Part shown: piece after piece, positions 57,280 through 64,000 of the stretch | How the letters are laid out: every line of letters starts with the position of its first letter | Numbering within the stretch: the first letter of the stretch is position 1 | Source of the DNA: Opitutaceae bacterium TAV5 | GTDB taxonomy: Bacteria > Verrucomicrobiota > Verrucomicrobiia > Opitutales > Opitutaceae | Length of the DNA: 64,000 nt | NCBI GenBank assembly: GCA_000242935.3 | Contig: CP007053.1 | Span: forward strand, 5,875,001 to 5,939,000 | Direction: 5' to 3' | Position numbers and translations under genes: made by a program | The notes under the pieces: model-generated | What the model was told of the DNA's origin: nothing | The model's database searches: none | What the model saw: only the letters and a program-made list of their open reading frames with translations

Positions 57280-57456
57280 GCGGATCTTTCACCCCCCCCG
57301 GCATGCCGGCCGCGCGCGCCCTTCGGGCCCGTGTCCCTTGGCGGGAGGGGATTGACGTTTCGGGGCACACGCCCTGTTCGGCCTGGCCCGGAGCCGTTTC
57401 CCCATTCGGGCCCGTGGCGACGACGGACGTCGCATTCATCAAGGAAAGATAAACCC

Positions 57457-58281
57457 ATGGCAGTAGTCATTAACACCAACTACGCGGCGACGATTGCATC
57501 CAACAATCTGTCGGCCTCGAACGCGGCGCTGCAAAAGAGCCTCAACCGGCTCTCGAGCGGCTCCAAGATCGTCAGCCCGGCGGACGACGCCGGCGGCCTG
57601 GCCGTCTCGATGAAGCTCTCCGCCGCGGCGGTGCGCTCCAGCGCGACAGCCACCAACATCGCCAACACCACGTCGTATCTGGAAACCCAGGACGGCGTGC
57701 TCGCCACCGCGGGCGATGTCCTCAACCGCATCTCGGAACTGTACACCCTGTACCAGGACCCGACGAAGAACACCAGTGACAAGGACAACTACGACGTCGA
57801 GTTCAAGCAGCTCCAGAAGCAGCTGGCCTCGCTCGCCGAGGAAAAGTTCAACGGCGTGGCCCTGTTCGGCGCAGACAGTTCCGGCGTGATCGAAAACGTC
57901 AAGGTTTCCGAGGATGGTCTGCAGAGCGTTGACATCACGGCCAAGGATCTGGCTACCACGCTGGGCACGACTCTGGTCGATGATACCGGAGCCGGCTCAC
58001 TGGCGGGCATCGCCGATGTGGCCGCGCTCAACACCGCGATCCAAGCGGTGGCGACGTTCCGTGCCGAAAACGGTTCCGAGCAGAGCCGCCTCGGCTTCGC
58101 CTCGGATGTGCTGACGACGAACAAGACCAACCTCGAGGCGGCCAACAGCCGCATCGTGGATGTGGACGTGGCGGAGGAATCGACGCAGCTCGCACGCTGG
58201 AACACCCTCGTGCAGGCCGGCACCTCGATGCTCTCCCAGGCCAACAGTTCTGCACAGATCGCCCTCTCGCTCCTGCAGTAA
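57457..58281 (+). CDS. fliC: Flagellin 2
   Basis: A 274-residue flagellin, paralogous to flagellin 1, with identical N-terminal core (SNNLSASNAALQKSLNRLSS) and C-terminal STQLARWNTLVQAGTSMLSQ; they differ most in residues 160-190. The ATG at 57457 follows CATCAAGGAAAGATAA; an upstream in-frame start at 57331 is rejected because MAVVINTNYAA is the flagellin start. No sigma-28 motif was found in the 177-base gap, which holds a GCCC/GGGC mini-hairpin (57319-57329), so it may rely on read-through. A strong terminator follows. Confidence 0.96.
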   Translation: MAVVINTNYAATIASNNLSASNAALQKSLNRLSSGSKIVSPADDAGGLAVSMKLSAAAVRSSATATNIANTTSYLETQDGVLATAGDVLNRISELYTLYQDPTKNTSDKDNYDVEFKQLQKQLASLAEEKFNGVALFGADSSGVIENVKVSEDGLQSVDITAKDLATTLGTTLVDDTGAGSLAGIADVAALNTAIQAVATFRAENGSEQSRLGFASDVLTTNKTNLEAANSRIVDVDVAEESTQLARWNTLVQAGTSMLSQANSSAQIALSLLQ

Positions 58282-58403
58282 CCGGCAGATAACCGGGGTG
58301 CCGGCCCTCCGGCGGGCGCCCCTTCTGGACAGGTAGTGTGTAAACCAGCCCGACAGACCAGGAAACACGGACGCCGGAAACAGACCGGAGTCCGGTATCA
58401 GAC

Positions 58404-58440
58404 AAACACCCCGTGCGCCTCCCGGCGTGCGGGGTGTTTT
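58404..58440 (+). terminator. Rho-independent terminator after the flagellins
   Basis: AAACACCCCG pairs perfectly with CGGGGTGTTT (58404-58413 and 58430-58439), with an inner GCGCC/GGCGT stem and a run of T at the 3' end. It lies 122 bases after flagellin 2. Confidence 0.85.
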
Positions 58441-58466
58441 GCGGGTAGCACCCGAAAAACTCCCCT

Positions 58467-58493
58467 TAAAGTTTCTCCCCGGGGAACCGAAGT
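58467..58493 (+). promoter_or_regulatory. Sigma-28 type promoter for the receiver-HDOD gene
   Basis: TAAAGTTT-N11-ACCGAAGT: a perfect -35 half with classical spacing, and a -10 half that keeps CCGA. The gene starts 36 bases later. Confidence 0.6.
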
Positions 58494-58529
58494 ACACAGA
58501 CAGGTATTTTTACCGAACCCTGCGCGCTT

Positions 58530-60317
58530 ATGGCCCACCTGCTTCTCCTTGATGACCAGTTGGCGGCGCAACGTGTCTTTCCCAGCATCCTGGAGCGAGG
58601 CGATCACAGTTGCGACGTCGCCTCCACGCCCGACGAGGCGTGGGTTCTGCTCGACACGCATGTCGGGTACGATCTCGCCGTGGTCGAATTGCGTCTTGGC
58701 GGCGGGGCGGACGGCTTTGTTTTTCTGGAGAAAGTGCGGGCCGATCCGTTTTTCCGGACGCTGCCCGTCGTCATCTACACCGCCGTATCCGAGCGCAAGG
58801 CCGTGCGGGCGGCGCTCGATTACCGTCCCCGGAACTATCTGATAAAACCCTACGAGGACGAACTCATCCTCCAGGAAATCGCCAAGGCGCAGGAACAATC
58901 CTGGCTCCGGGCGCTGGTTCCGGAGCCGTCCGCCGTCGTCCGCCGTTCCGGAGTAACCATGGAATGGATACGCGACCAGCGCCGGGCGCTGGCGGATGCC
59001 CTCGCCGGCATGGAATCCGGCCTGCGCGCGTTTTTCCCGCCCCTTCCGGCGGATGTCCCGGAGGCCGGTGCGGCCCGGGCGGATACCGTGTCCGCTACCG
59101 GAACGCCGGAGGAGTGCGCCCGGTTTGCCGCCGACGTGGCCGGACTGGCGGACCTGGCGACCGCGGCCAGCGCGCCCGGCATCGCCCGCTGGCTGGCGGG
59201 AGTGACGGGGCCGCCGGCCGACGCCGGGGCCGCCGCGGCGCTGGCGGCTCTCTGCGCGCGAGCCGCACGCATCGTCCGGCTCGGCTCATCTCCGGATCGC
59301 GACGAACGCGCCGGCGACGCCCGGGCGGCCTCGCGCAGCGCCGGGCGGGCGCGAGCGGAGGAGCGGCGGACCGCCTCTCTCGACGAGGCGGAGCGGCAGG
59401 AGCAGCAACGCTGGATCGGCGCCGATCTTTCCGCCGGTCCGCTGGTCGATCCGCAGACGGTGAAGGCGCGGGCGGCGGCGTTGCCCGGCTGCCCGGTGAT
59501 CGCGAGCGTGGCGGCGGCGTTCCAGATGGCTGCGTCGGCCAACCTGGCCAGCCTCGCCTCGGTCCAGCACCTCGTGTTGCGCGATCCGGGCCTGGCCGGC
59601 CAGATCCTGATCAGCGCCAACCGGCTGAACCGCGACGATGGCGATGCCATCAGCAGCCTGCGCGGCGCGGTGGGATGGCTGGGCAACGCCCGCCTGCAGG
59701 CGCTGGGCCGCTCGCTGGTGACGATCGATGAAGAAAATCTGGCCCCGCTCTCCTGGACGCAGTTCTGGATGTTTCAGGTGGCCGTTGCGCACCTGGCGGA
59801 ATTTGTCTGCCAGGCGCTGGAGCAGGAGCACCTGGCGCGCACCGCCTACAATGCCGGCCTGATGCATGATCTCGGACAACTCGTGCTGTTGAAGCTCCAT
59901 CCGTACGCCTTCCGGGCGATCACGCGTCATGCCCGGCGCCATGAAGTGCCCCGGCCGGTGGCGGAACGACGGTTTCTGGGATGCGAGGTGCGCGAGATCG
60001 GCGAGGCCTTTGCCCTGAAACACGGGCTGCCGGCCGCCTACACGGAGGCGATCCGCTGCGCGGACCAGCCGGAAAACGCCATCCGCCACCGTGATCTCGT
60101 GGCGGTGGTGGCACTGGCCCGGCATCTCTGCCTCCGCTACCAGATTGGCGAGTGCGGCGAGTGGACCGGCGCTCTGGCGCGCAATCCGGAAGACACGACG
60201 GCGTGGCCGATTCTCAACGAGCGGGTTTTCCCCGGCTTCAACTGGCGCCGGTTTTCTCTCCAGGCGCACGCACGCATCCTGCGGCTGAAAAACGAACTGC
60301 GGGGCCGCCCCCGCTGA
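58530..60317 (+). CDS. Pseudo-receiver-HDOD fusion protein
   Basis: A 595-residue protein. Receiver-like residues 3-125: acidic D8-D9, but the phospho-acceptor position is Glu53 (YDLAVVELRLGGGADGF), with Thr in VVIYTAVSE and Lys in YLIKPYEDE kept. A long Ala/Arg-rich helical linker (130-310) follows, then an HDOD domain (about 315-520; LHLVLRDPGLAGQILISANRL-like run LVLRDPGLAGQILISANRL, AYNAGLMHDLGQLVLLKLHPY). The Asp-to-Glu change may imitate phosphorylation. It has its own sigma-28 type promoter, and a second HDOD gene and a hybrid kinase lie downstream. Its target is unknown. Confidence 0.85.
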   Translation: MAHLLLLDDQLAAQRVFPSILERGDHSCDVASTPDEAWVLLDTHVGYDLAVVELRLGGGADGFVFLEKVRADPFFRTLPVVIYTAVSERKAVRAALDYRPRNYLIKPYEDELILQEIAKAQEQSWLRALVPEPSAVVRRSGVTMEWIRDQRRALADALAGMESGLRAFFPPLPADVPEAGAARADTVSATGTPEECARFAADVAGLADLATAASAPGIARWLAGVTGPPADAGAAAALAALCARAARIVRLGSSPDRDERAGDARAASRSAGRARAEERRTASLDEAERQEQQRWIGADLSAGPLVDPQTVKARAAALPGCPVIASVAAAFQMAASANLASLASVQHLVLRDPGLAGQILISANRLNRDDGDAISSLRGAVGWLGNARLQALGRSLVTIDEENLAPLSWTQFWMFQVAVAHLAEFVCQALEQEHLARTAYNAGLMHDLGQLVLLKLHPYAFRAITRHARRHEVPRPVAERRFLGCEVREIGEAFALKHGLPAAYTEAIRCADQPENAIRHRDLVAVVALARHLCLRYQIGECGEWTGALARNPEDTTAWPILNERVFPGFNWRRFSLQAHARILRLKNELRGRPR

Positions 60318-60394
60318 GAACGCTTCGCCCGACGCCGGGTTGCGCCCCGTTGCCCGGGCCATGCATGCATTTGGCCCCAGGCGCCGGTTTCCGC

Positions 60395-60422
60395 TAAACC
60401 CTCCGCCGGGATGCTCCGATTA
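60395..60422 (+). promoter_or_regulatory. Possible sigma-28 type promoter for the HDOD gene
   Basis: TAAACCCT-N12-TCCGATTA, the TAAA and CCGAT halves at the same N12 spacing as the fliD and flagellin promoters. It lies about 10-20 bases before the alternative starts of the gene. Confidence 0.45.
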
Positions 60423-60432
60423 ACGGGAGATC

Positions 60433-61371
60433 GTGTCATCATCCATGGCGAACACCCGTGACGTCCCCTGCGGCAGCTCTTCCGGTCCCTACACAGACGA
60501 GGAAATCTGCCGCCGCATCGACGCCTGTCCGAAACTGGCCTCCCTGCAGAGCATCAACACGGATCTGGCGCGGGCCGTGAATTCCGAACGCAGCTACACC
60601 GCGCAGATCGCCGAAATCATCCGGCGCGACCCGTCGCTGACGGCGCGGCTCCTGCGCATGGTCAACAGCGTGTTTTTCGGGCTGAGCGCCAAGGTCAACG
60701 ACATCGAGGAGGCGGTGCTCTTTCTCGGCATCCGGCAGATTCGCGAACTGTCGATGGCCACGCCGGTGATCGAGGACATGCAGCGCATCGGCGGCCAGGG
60801 GCTCGACCTGCCGTGGCGCGAACTGTGGAAGCACTGCATCGGCTCCGGCATCATGACCCGCGAAATCCTCAGCACGACGACGCTCTCCATCGACGACGAC
60901 ATGGACTACATCATCGGCCTGCTCCACAATGTCGGCAAGGTCGTCCTCGCCACCGCCTTTCCCGCCGAGTTTGCCGAGATCGTGGTGAGCGCCTGCGCCG
61001 ACACCGCCGCCGTGTGCGCCGTGGAGCGCGCCCTGGTCGGCCGCGATCACGCCTGGATCGGCGGCTATTACCTGCAACGTCACCGGCTCTCGAACGAGAT
61101 CGTCGAGGCGGTGCTGCACCACAACGATCCGGAGACGGCGCCGGAACATGCCTTTTGCGCGGCCGCGGTGCAGGTGGCCGACCAGCTGGTGCGCCAGGCC
61201 GGCATCCGGGGCGGTTTCGAAAACGTCCCGGCGCTGGCGCCCGATGCCTGGGAACGGCTTCCCGGCTGGCGCATCCTTTACGGCGAAAGCGAGCGCAGCA
61301 CCCGGCTCGCCCGGGCCGCCCTTTCCAACAGCGTCCAGCGACTGCCGTTTATCCTGAGCGGCCTGATATGA
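60433..61371 (+). CDS. HDOD domain protein
   Basis: From GTG at 60433 it has 312 residues (ATG at 60445 would give 308; CGGGAGA stands very close to the GTG and 14 bases from the ATG). The HDOD domain spans residues 30-240: LASLQSINTDLARAVNSERSYTAQIAEIIRRDPSLTARLLRMVNSVFFG (key run IIRRDPSLTARLLRMVNS), VLFLGIRQIRELSMATPV, IIGLLHNVGKVVLA, DHAWIGGYYLQRHRLSNEIVEAVLHHNDPE. It keeps HN where active HD enzymes have HD, so catalysis is unlikely. It precedes a PAS hybrid kinase, its likely partner. Confidence 0.88.
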   Translation: MSSSMANTRDVPCGSSSGPYTDEEICRRIDACPKLASLQSINTDLARAVNSERSYTAQIAEIIRRDPSLTARLLRMVNSVFFGLSAKVNDIEEAVLFLGIRQIRELSMATPVIEDMQRIGGQGLDLPWRELWKHCIGSGIMTREILSTTTLSIDDDMDYIIGLLHNVGKVVLATAFPAEFAEIVVSACADTAAVCAVERALVGRDHAWIGGYYLQRHRLSNEIVEAVLHHNDPETAPEHAFCAAAVQVADQLVRQAGIRGGFENVPALAPDAWERLPGWRILYGESERSTRLARAALSNSVQRLPFILSGLI

Positions 61372-61429
61372 GACTTTGCACCGCCTGCCAATCCGGCCGC
61401 TTCCGGCCTTCGTTCATCTTTCCCGCACC

Positions 61430-63361
61430 ATGATGCCCCCCGCCGTTTATACCAGCGGCCCCGCGCCCTTTTCCGGCGCGGAAACCGATTCCCGGGTGAG
61501 CCCCTGGGCCAACAGCCTGGAGCTTGCGGTCGTGCATGATTTTTCCGGTCTCGTCCTCGCCGGCAACTCCGCCTTCGCGCGCAAGCTCGGGCGGCGCATG
61601 GAGGATTGCGTCGGGCTGGAGCTGGCGGATCTCGTGCACGCCGACGATGCGGAAAACTGGCGGCAGGCGGCGGCGCGGCTGCATGCCGCACCGTTTCACA
61701 TCGTCCGCGAACATCGCTGGCACACCGCGCAAGGCTGGCGCTGGATCTCCTGGGAAGAGACGCTGCTGCGCGACGTCGACGGCCGGCCCCTTGCCGTGCG
61801 TTCCATCGGCCGCGACGTGACCCGGCGGAGGCTGGGCGAGGAGCATTTTTCAAAACTCGCCCAGGCTGTCGAGCAGGCGCCGGTTTCCATCGTGATGACG
61901 ACGCCCGAAGGGCGCGTGCAATACGTGAATCCCCGCTTCTCCCAGCTCACCGGCTACACGCTGGAGGAAATTTTCGAGCGCGATATCCGCGTGCTGCGCG
62001 AGGGACACCCGGACGAGGAATCCTGGCGGCAGTTCTGCGAGACGGTGGCGGCCGGCCGCCAGTGGCGCGGCGAGCTGCACACCTCGTACCGGGGAAATCC
62101 CGACGTGTGGGAAAATGTCCTGGTGTCTCCGATACGGAGTCACGCGGACGAGATCACGCACCTGCTCTGCCTGCGGGTGGACATCACCGAGCGCAAGCAC
62201 CTGGAGGAGCAGCTCCGGCAGTCGCAGAAGATGGAAAGCCTCGGCACGCTGGTGGGCGGCATCGCGCACGATTTCAACAACCTGCTCGCGATCATCAAGG
62301 GCTTCGTCGAGCTTTCGCTCGCGCGCGTGCCGGCCGGCGACGAGACCCTGCTGCGTTATCTGCGCGAGGTGCACAATGCGACGCAGCGTTCGGTCGGCCT
62401 CGTCAGGCAGATCCTGACTTTCAGCCGCAAGGCGGAGGTGAGTTACCGCGCCGTCGATCTGAACCGGCTCGTTGCCGAGCACGTGCAGATGCTCGGCGAG
62501 ACGTTTCCGCGTCCCATCGAGTTTCGCCAGAAGCTGGAGCCGGGGCTGCCGGCCCTGGCGGCGGATCCGAACCAGTTGCAGCAGGTCCTGATGAACCTGT
62601 GCGTGAATGCGCGCGACGCCATGCCGGCGGGAGGCGTGCTCACGCTGGGCACGCGCCGCGTGGCGGGGGCGGAGATCGCCGCGTTGCAGGCGAACACACA
62701 GCAGGATTACCTGGAATTGTCCGTCAGCGACACGGGGTCGGGCATGACCCCGGACGTGCGCGAACACATTTTCGAACCCTTTTTCACGACCCGGCAGGGC
62801 CACACGGGGACGGGTCTCGGGCTCTCGGTCGTGTACGGAGTGGTGGTCAACCACCACGGCCTGATCGACGTGCAGACGGCGCCGGGGGAGGGGACGACCT
62901 TTCACATCTATCTGCCGTTGCAGGAGCGCATGCTGCCGGCCCCGATCGCGGAGGAGCGGGGTCAGGAGCCGGCGGCGGCAGGGAAAGGGGAAAGCATTCT
63001 GGTCATCGAGGACGAGGCGAGTTTGCGGCTGCTGCTGAATACGCTGTTGCGCGAAAACGGCTACACGCTCCATCTCGTCGCGGACGGCGACGAGGCGATG
63101 CGGGCGATCGGGGACGAGTCGCTGAAGATCGACGCGGTGTTGCTGGACCTGAATCTTCCGCGCGTGCACGGCCTGGAGATTTTCCGGGCGATCCGGGCGC
63201 GCCGGCCCGAGGCCAGGGTCATTGTGCTGAGCGGCAAACTCATGCCTGAAATGCGGGACCGGCTGAGCGAGATCGGCCCGGTCGAGTTTCTGGAAAAGCC
63301 CTACAATATCGAAATGCTGAACCGCTGCCTGCGCGCCGCCCTGGACAGGAAACCCGGTTAG
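61430..63361 (+). CDS. Soluble PAS-PAS hybrid histidine kinase
   Basis: From ATG at 61430 (a second ATG follows at once) it has 643 residues and no membrane helices. PAS 1 about residues 20-135 (LELAVVHDFSGLVLAGNSAF) and PAS 2 140-265 (RVQYVNPRFSQLTGYTLEEIF, ending LCLRVDITERKHLEE). Kinase core: H-box GIAHDFNNLLAIIKG, N-box NLCVNARDAMPAGG, DTGSGMT, GTGLGLS. C-terminal receiver with LVIEDEAS, phospho-Asp in VLLDLNLPRVHG and EKPYN. It starts 58 bases after the HDOD gene. The signal is unknown. Confidence 0.93.
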   Translation: MMPPAVYTSGPAPFSGAETDSRVSPWANSLELAVVHDFSGLVLAGNSAFARKLGRRMEDCVGLELADLVHADDAENWRQAAARLHAAPFHIVREHRWHTAQGWRWISWEETLLRDVDGRPLAVRSIGRDVTRRRLGEEHFSKLAQAVEQAPVSIVMTTPEGRVQYVNPRFSQLTGYTLEEIFERDIRVLREGHPDEESWRQFCETVAAGRQWRGELHTSYRGNPDVWENVLVSPIRSHADEITHLLCLRVDITERKHLEEQLRQSQKMESLGTLVGGIAHDFNNLLAIIKGFVELSLARVPAGDETLLRYLREVHNATQRSVGLVRQILTFSRKAEVSYRAVDLNRLVAEHVQMLGETFPRPIEFRQKLEPGLPALAADPNQLQQVLMNLCVNARDAMPAGGVLTLGTRRVAGAEIAALQANTQQDYLELSVSDTGSGMTPDVREHIFEPFFTTRQGHTGTGLGLSVVYGVVVNHHGLIDVQTAPGEGTTFHIYLPLQERMLPAPIAEERGQEPAAAGKGESILVIEDEASLRLLLNTLLRENGYTLHLVADGDEAMRAIGDESLKIDAVLLDLNLPRVHGLEIFRAIRARRPEARVIVLSGKLMPEMRDRLSEIGPVEFLEKPYNIEMLNRCLRAALDRKPG

Positions 63362-63380
63362 CCCGCCTGTTTCAAGGGAC

Positions 63381-64000
63381 TCAGGGCGAACGGCGAAAGC
63401 TGATCTCGAGATCGACAATCTCGGAGACAGTGCCGATGCGGGCGGGCAGGCCCCAGAGGCCGAGTCCGGAGGTGACGCAGATCTGGAAATCGCCGCGGCG
63501 GGCATGACCATACGCAACATCGTAGAGCCGTGCGACGACCAGGCTGATCGGCCAGACCTGGCCGTTGTGAGTGTGGCCGGACAGTTGCAGATCGATGCCC
63601 GCAGAGGCCGGAGTCACCAGGTCGTTGGGCTGATGGTCGAGGAGGATGAGGGGGCGAGTGCGATCGACGCCGGCATCGGCAAGGAGTTGCGCGAGGGGCT
63701 TGCGGGTGCGGATCGTGGCGTCGTTGCGGCCGGCCAGCCAGAGGGCGCCGCCGGCGAGCGGAACGGCTTTGTCGCGCAGGACGCGAATGCCGTAGCGGCT
63801 GAACCAGGCGGCGCAGTCGTCGGCGCCGGAGTAGGTTTCATGGTTGCCGAGCACGGCATGGACACCGAGCGGGGCGCGGAGTTTTGCGAGTTCGGCGCCG
63901 ATGTCCTGTTCGACAAGCGGAGCGAGGCCGTTGTCGAGCAGATCGCCCGCGAGAAGGATGAGGTCGGGGTTGAGGGCGTTGATGCGGCGGACGTAGTCGG
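63381..64000 (-). CDS. Calcineurin-like metallophosphoesterase (partial, 5' end outside)
   Basis: The minus-strand frame is open to the window edge (about 206 residues visible; N-terminus missing). Metal-binding motifs in order: LLAGDLLDNG, VLGNHETYSG, LDHQPND and SGHTHNGQVWP, typical of YkuE-type phosphoesterases. It is usually membrane-linked, but that part is not visible. It converges with the PAS kinase gene and has no clear link to motility. Confidence 0.9.
   Translation of the reverse strand, partial: DYVRRINALNPDLILLAGDLLDNGLAPLVEQDIGAELAKLRAPLGVHAVLGNHETYSGADDCAAWFSRYGIRVLRDKAVPLAGGALWLAGRNDATIRTRKPLAQLLADAGVDRTRPLILLDHQPNDLVTPASAGIDLQLSGHTHNGQVWPISLVVARLYDVAYGHARRGDFQICVTSGLGLWGLPARIGTVSEIVDLEISFRRSP

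Noticed and set aside
57280-57456. A separate sigma-28 promoter for flagellin 2
   Set aside because: No TAAA-type -35 with a GCCGAT-type -10 at proper spacing was found in this gap.

Overview
The window is almost entirely a flagellar and chemotaxis gene region from a GC-rich Gram-negative bacterium. FlgH and FlgI (L and P rings), lipoproteins and outer-envelope parts point to a diderm. The gene order, the FliW/CsrA pair and the dispersed palindromic repeats look to me like a verrucomicrobial (Opitutaceae-type) genome, but that placement is an inference from general recognition, not a search. High GC makes many long antisense open frames; these were ignored.

Layout. 1-4.3 kb: the end of cheA and an HDOD gene (+), facing cheR-cheB-cheD (-). 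4.4-26.9 kb (+): a nearly unbroken assembly cluster flgBC-fliEFGHIJ-motE-like-fliK-flgD-flgE-fliLMNOPQR, then flhB-flhA-flhF-like-small membrane protein-fliA-motA-motB. 27.5-38.8 kb (-): flgF-flgG-flgA-flgH-flgI-flgJ-flgN-flgK-flgL-fliW-csrA-flagellin-like gene, followed by a sigma-54 activator of the NtrC type. 39.1-43.3 kb (-): two chemoreceptors sharing about 0.8 kb of nearly identical signalling-domain DNA. 43.4-46.7 kb: an orphan transposase-like HTH gene, a receiver-only regulator and a hybrid PAS kinase. 47.2-51.5 kb (-): an unfamiliar operon, cheX-like phosphatase, REC-REC-STAS protein, three micro membrane proteins (53, 33 and 35 aa), a proline-rich envelope protein and a TPR secreted protein. 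52.2-55.9 kb (-): fliD, a lipoprotein, a flgM-like gene, fliS and a fliT-like gene. 56.5-58.3 kb (+): two short flagellins. 58.5-63.4 kb (+): a receiver-HDOD fusion, another HDOD protein and a PAS hybrid kinase. The window ends in a partial metallophosphoesterase (-).

Regulation can be read from the DNA. Three -24/-12 (sigma-54) promoters precede flgB, flhB and flgF, and each has a CGGCA-N5-TGCCG-type dyad upstream on the same strand, a candidate enhancer for the NtrC-type activator. Sigma-28 type promoters precede fliD, the first flagellin, the cheX-like operon, the receiver-HDOD gene and, more weakly, an HDOD gene and one chemoreceptor. FliA (sigma-28) and a FlgM-like protein are both encoded here. 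The picture is a tiered cascade: sigma-54 for hook-basal body and export, sigma-28 for filament and accessory signalling, CsrA/FliW for flagellin translation.

The other striking layer is repeats: eight copies of a 90-150 bp inverted-repeat element with a central TTATAA-like palindrome, several overlapping gene stop codons, plus other hairpin repeats, one between fliO and fliP and one inside the flhF coding region. The best candidates for something new are the unfamiliar 47.2-51.5 kb operon with its sigma-28 promoter, the shared dyad at the sigma-54 promoters, and the degenerate FlhF.
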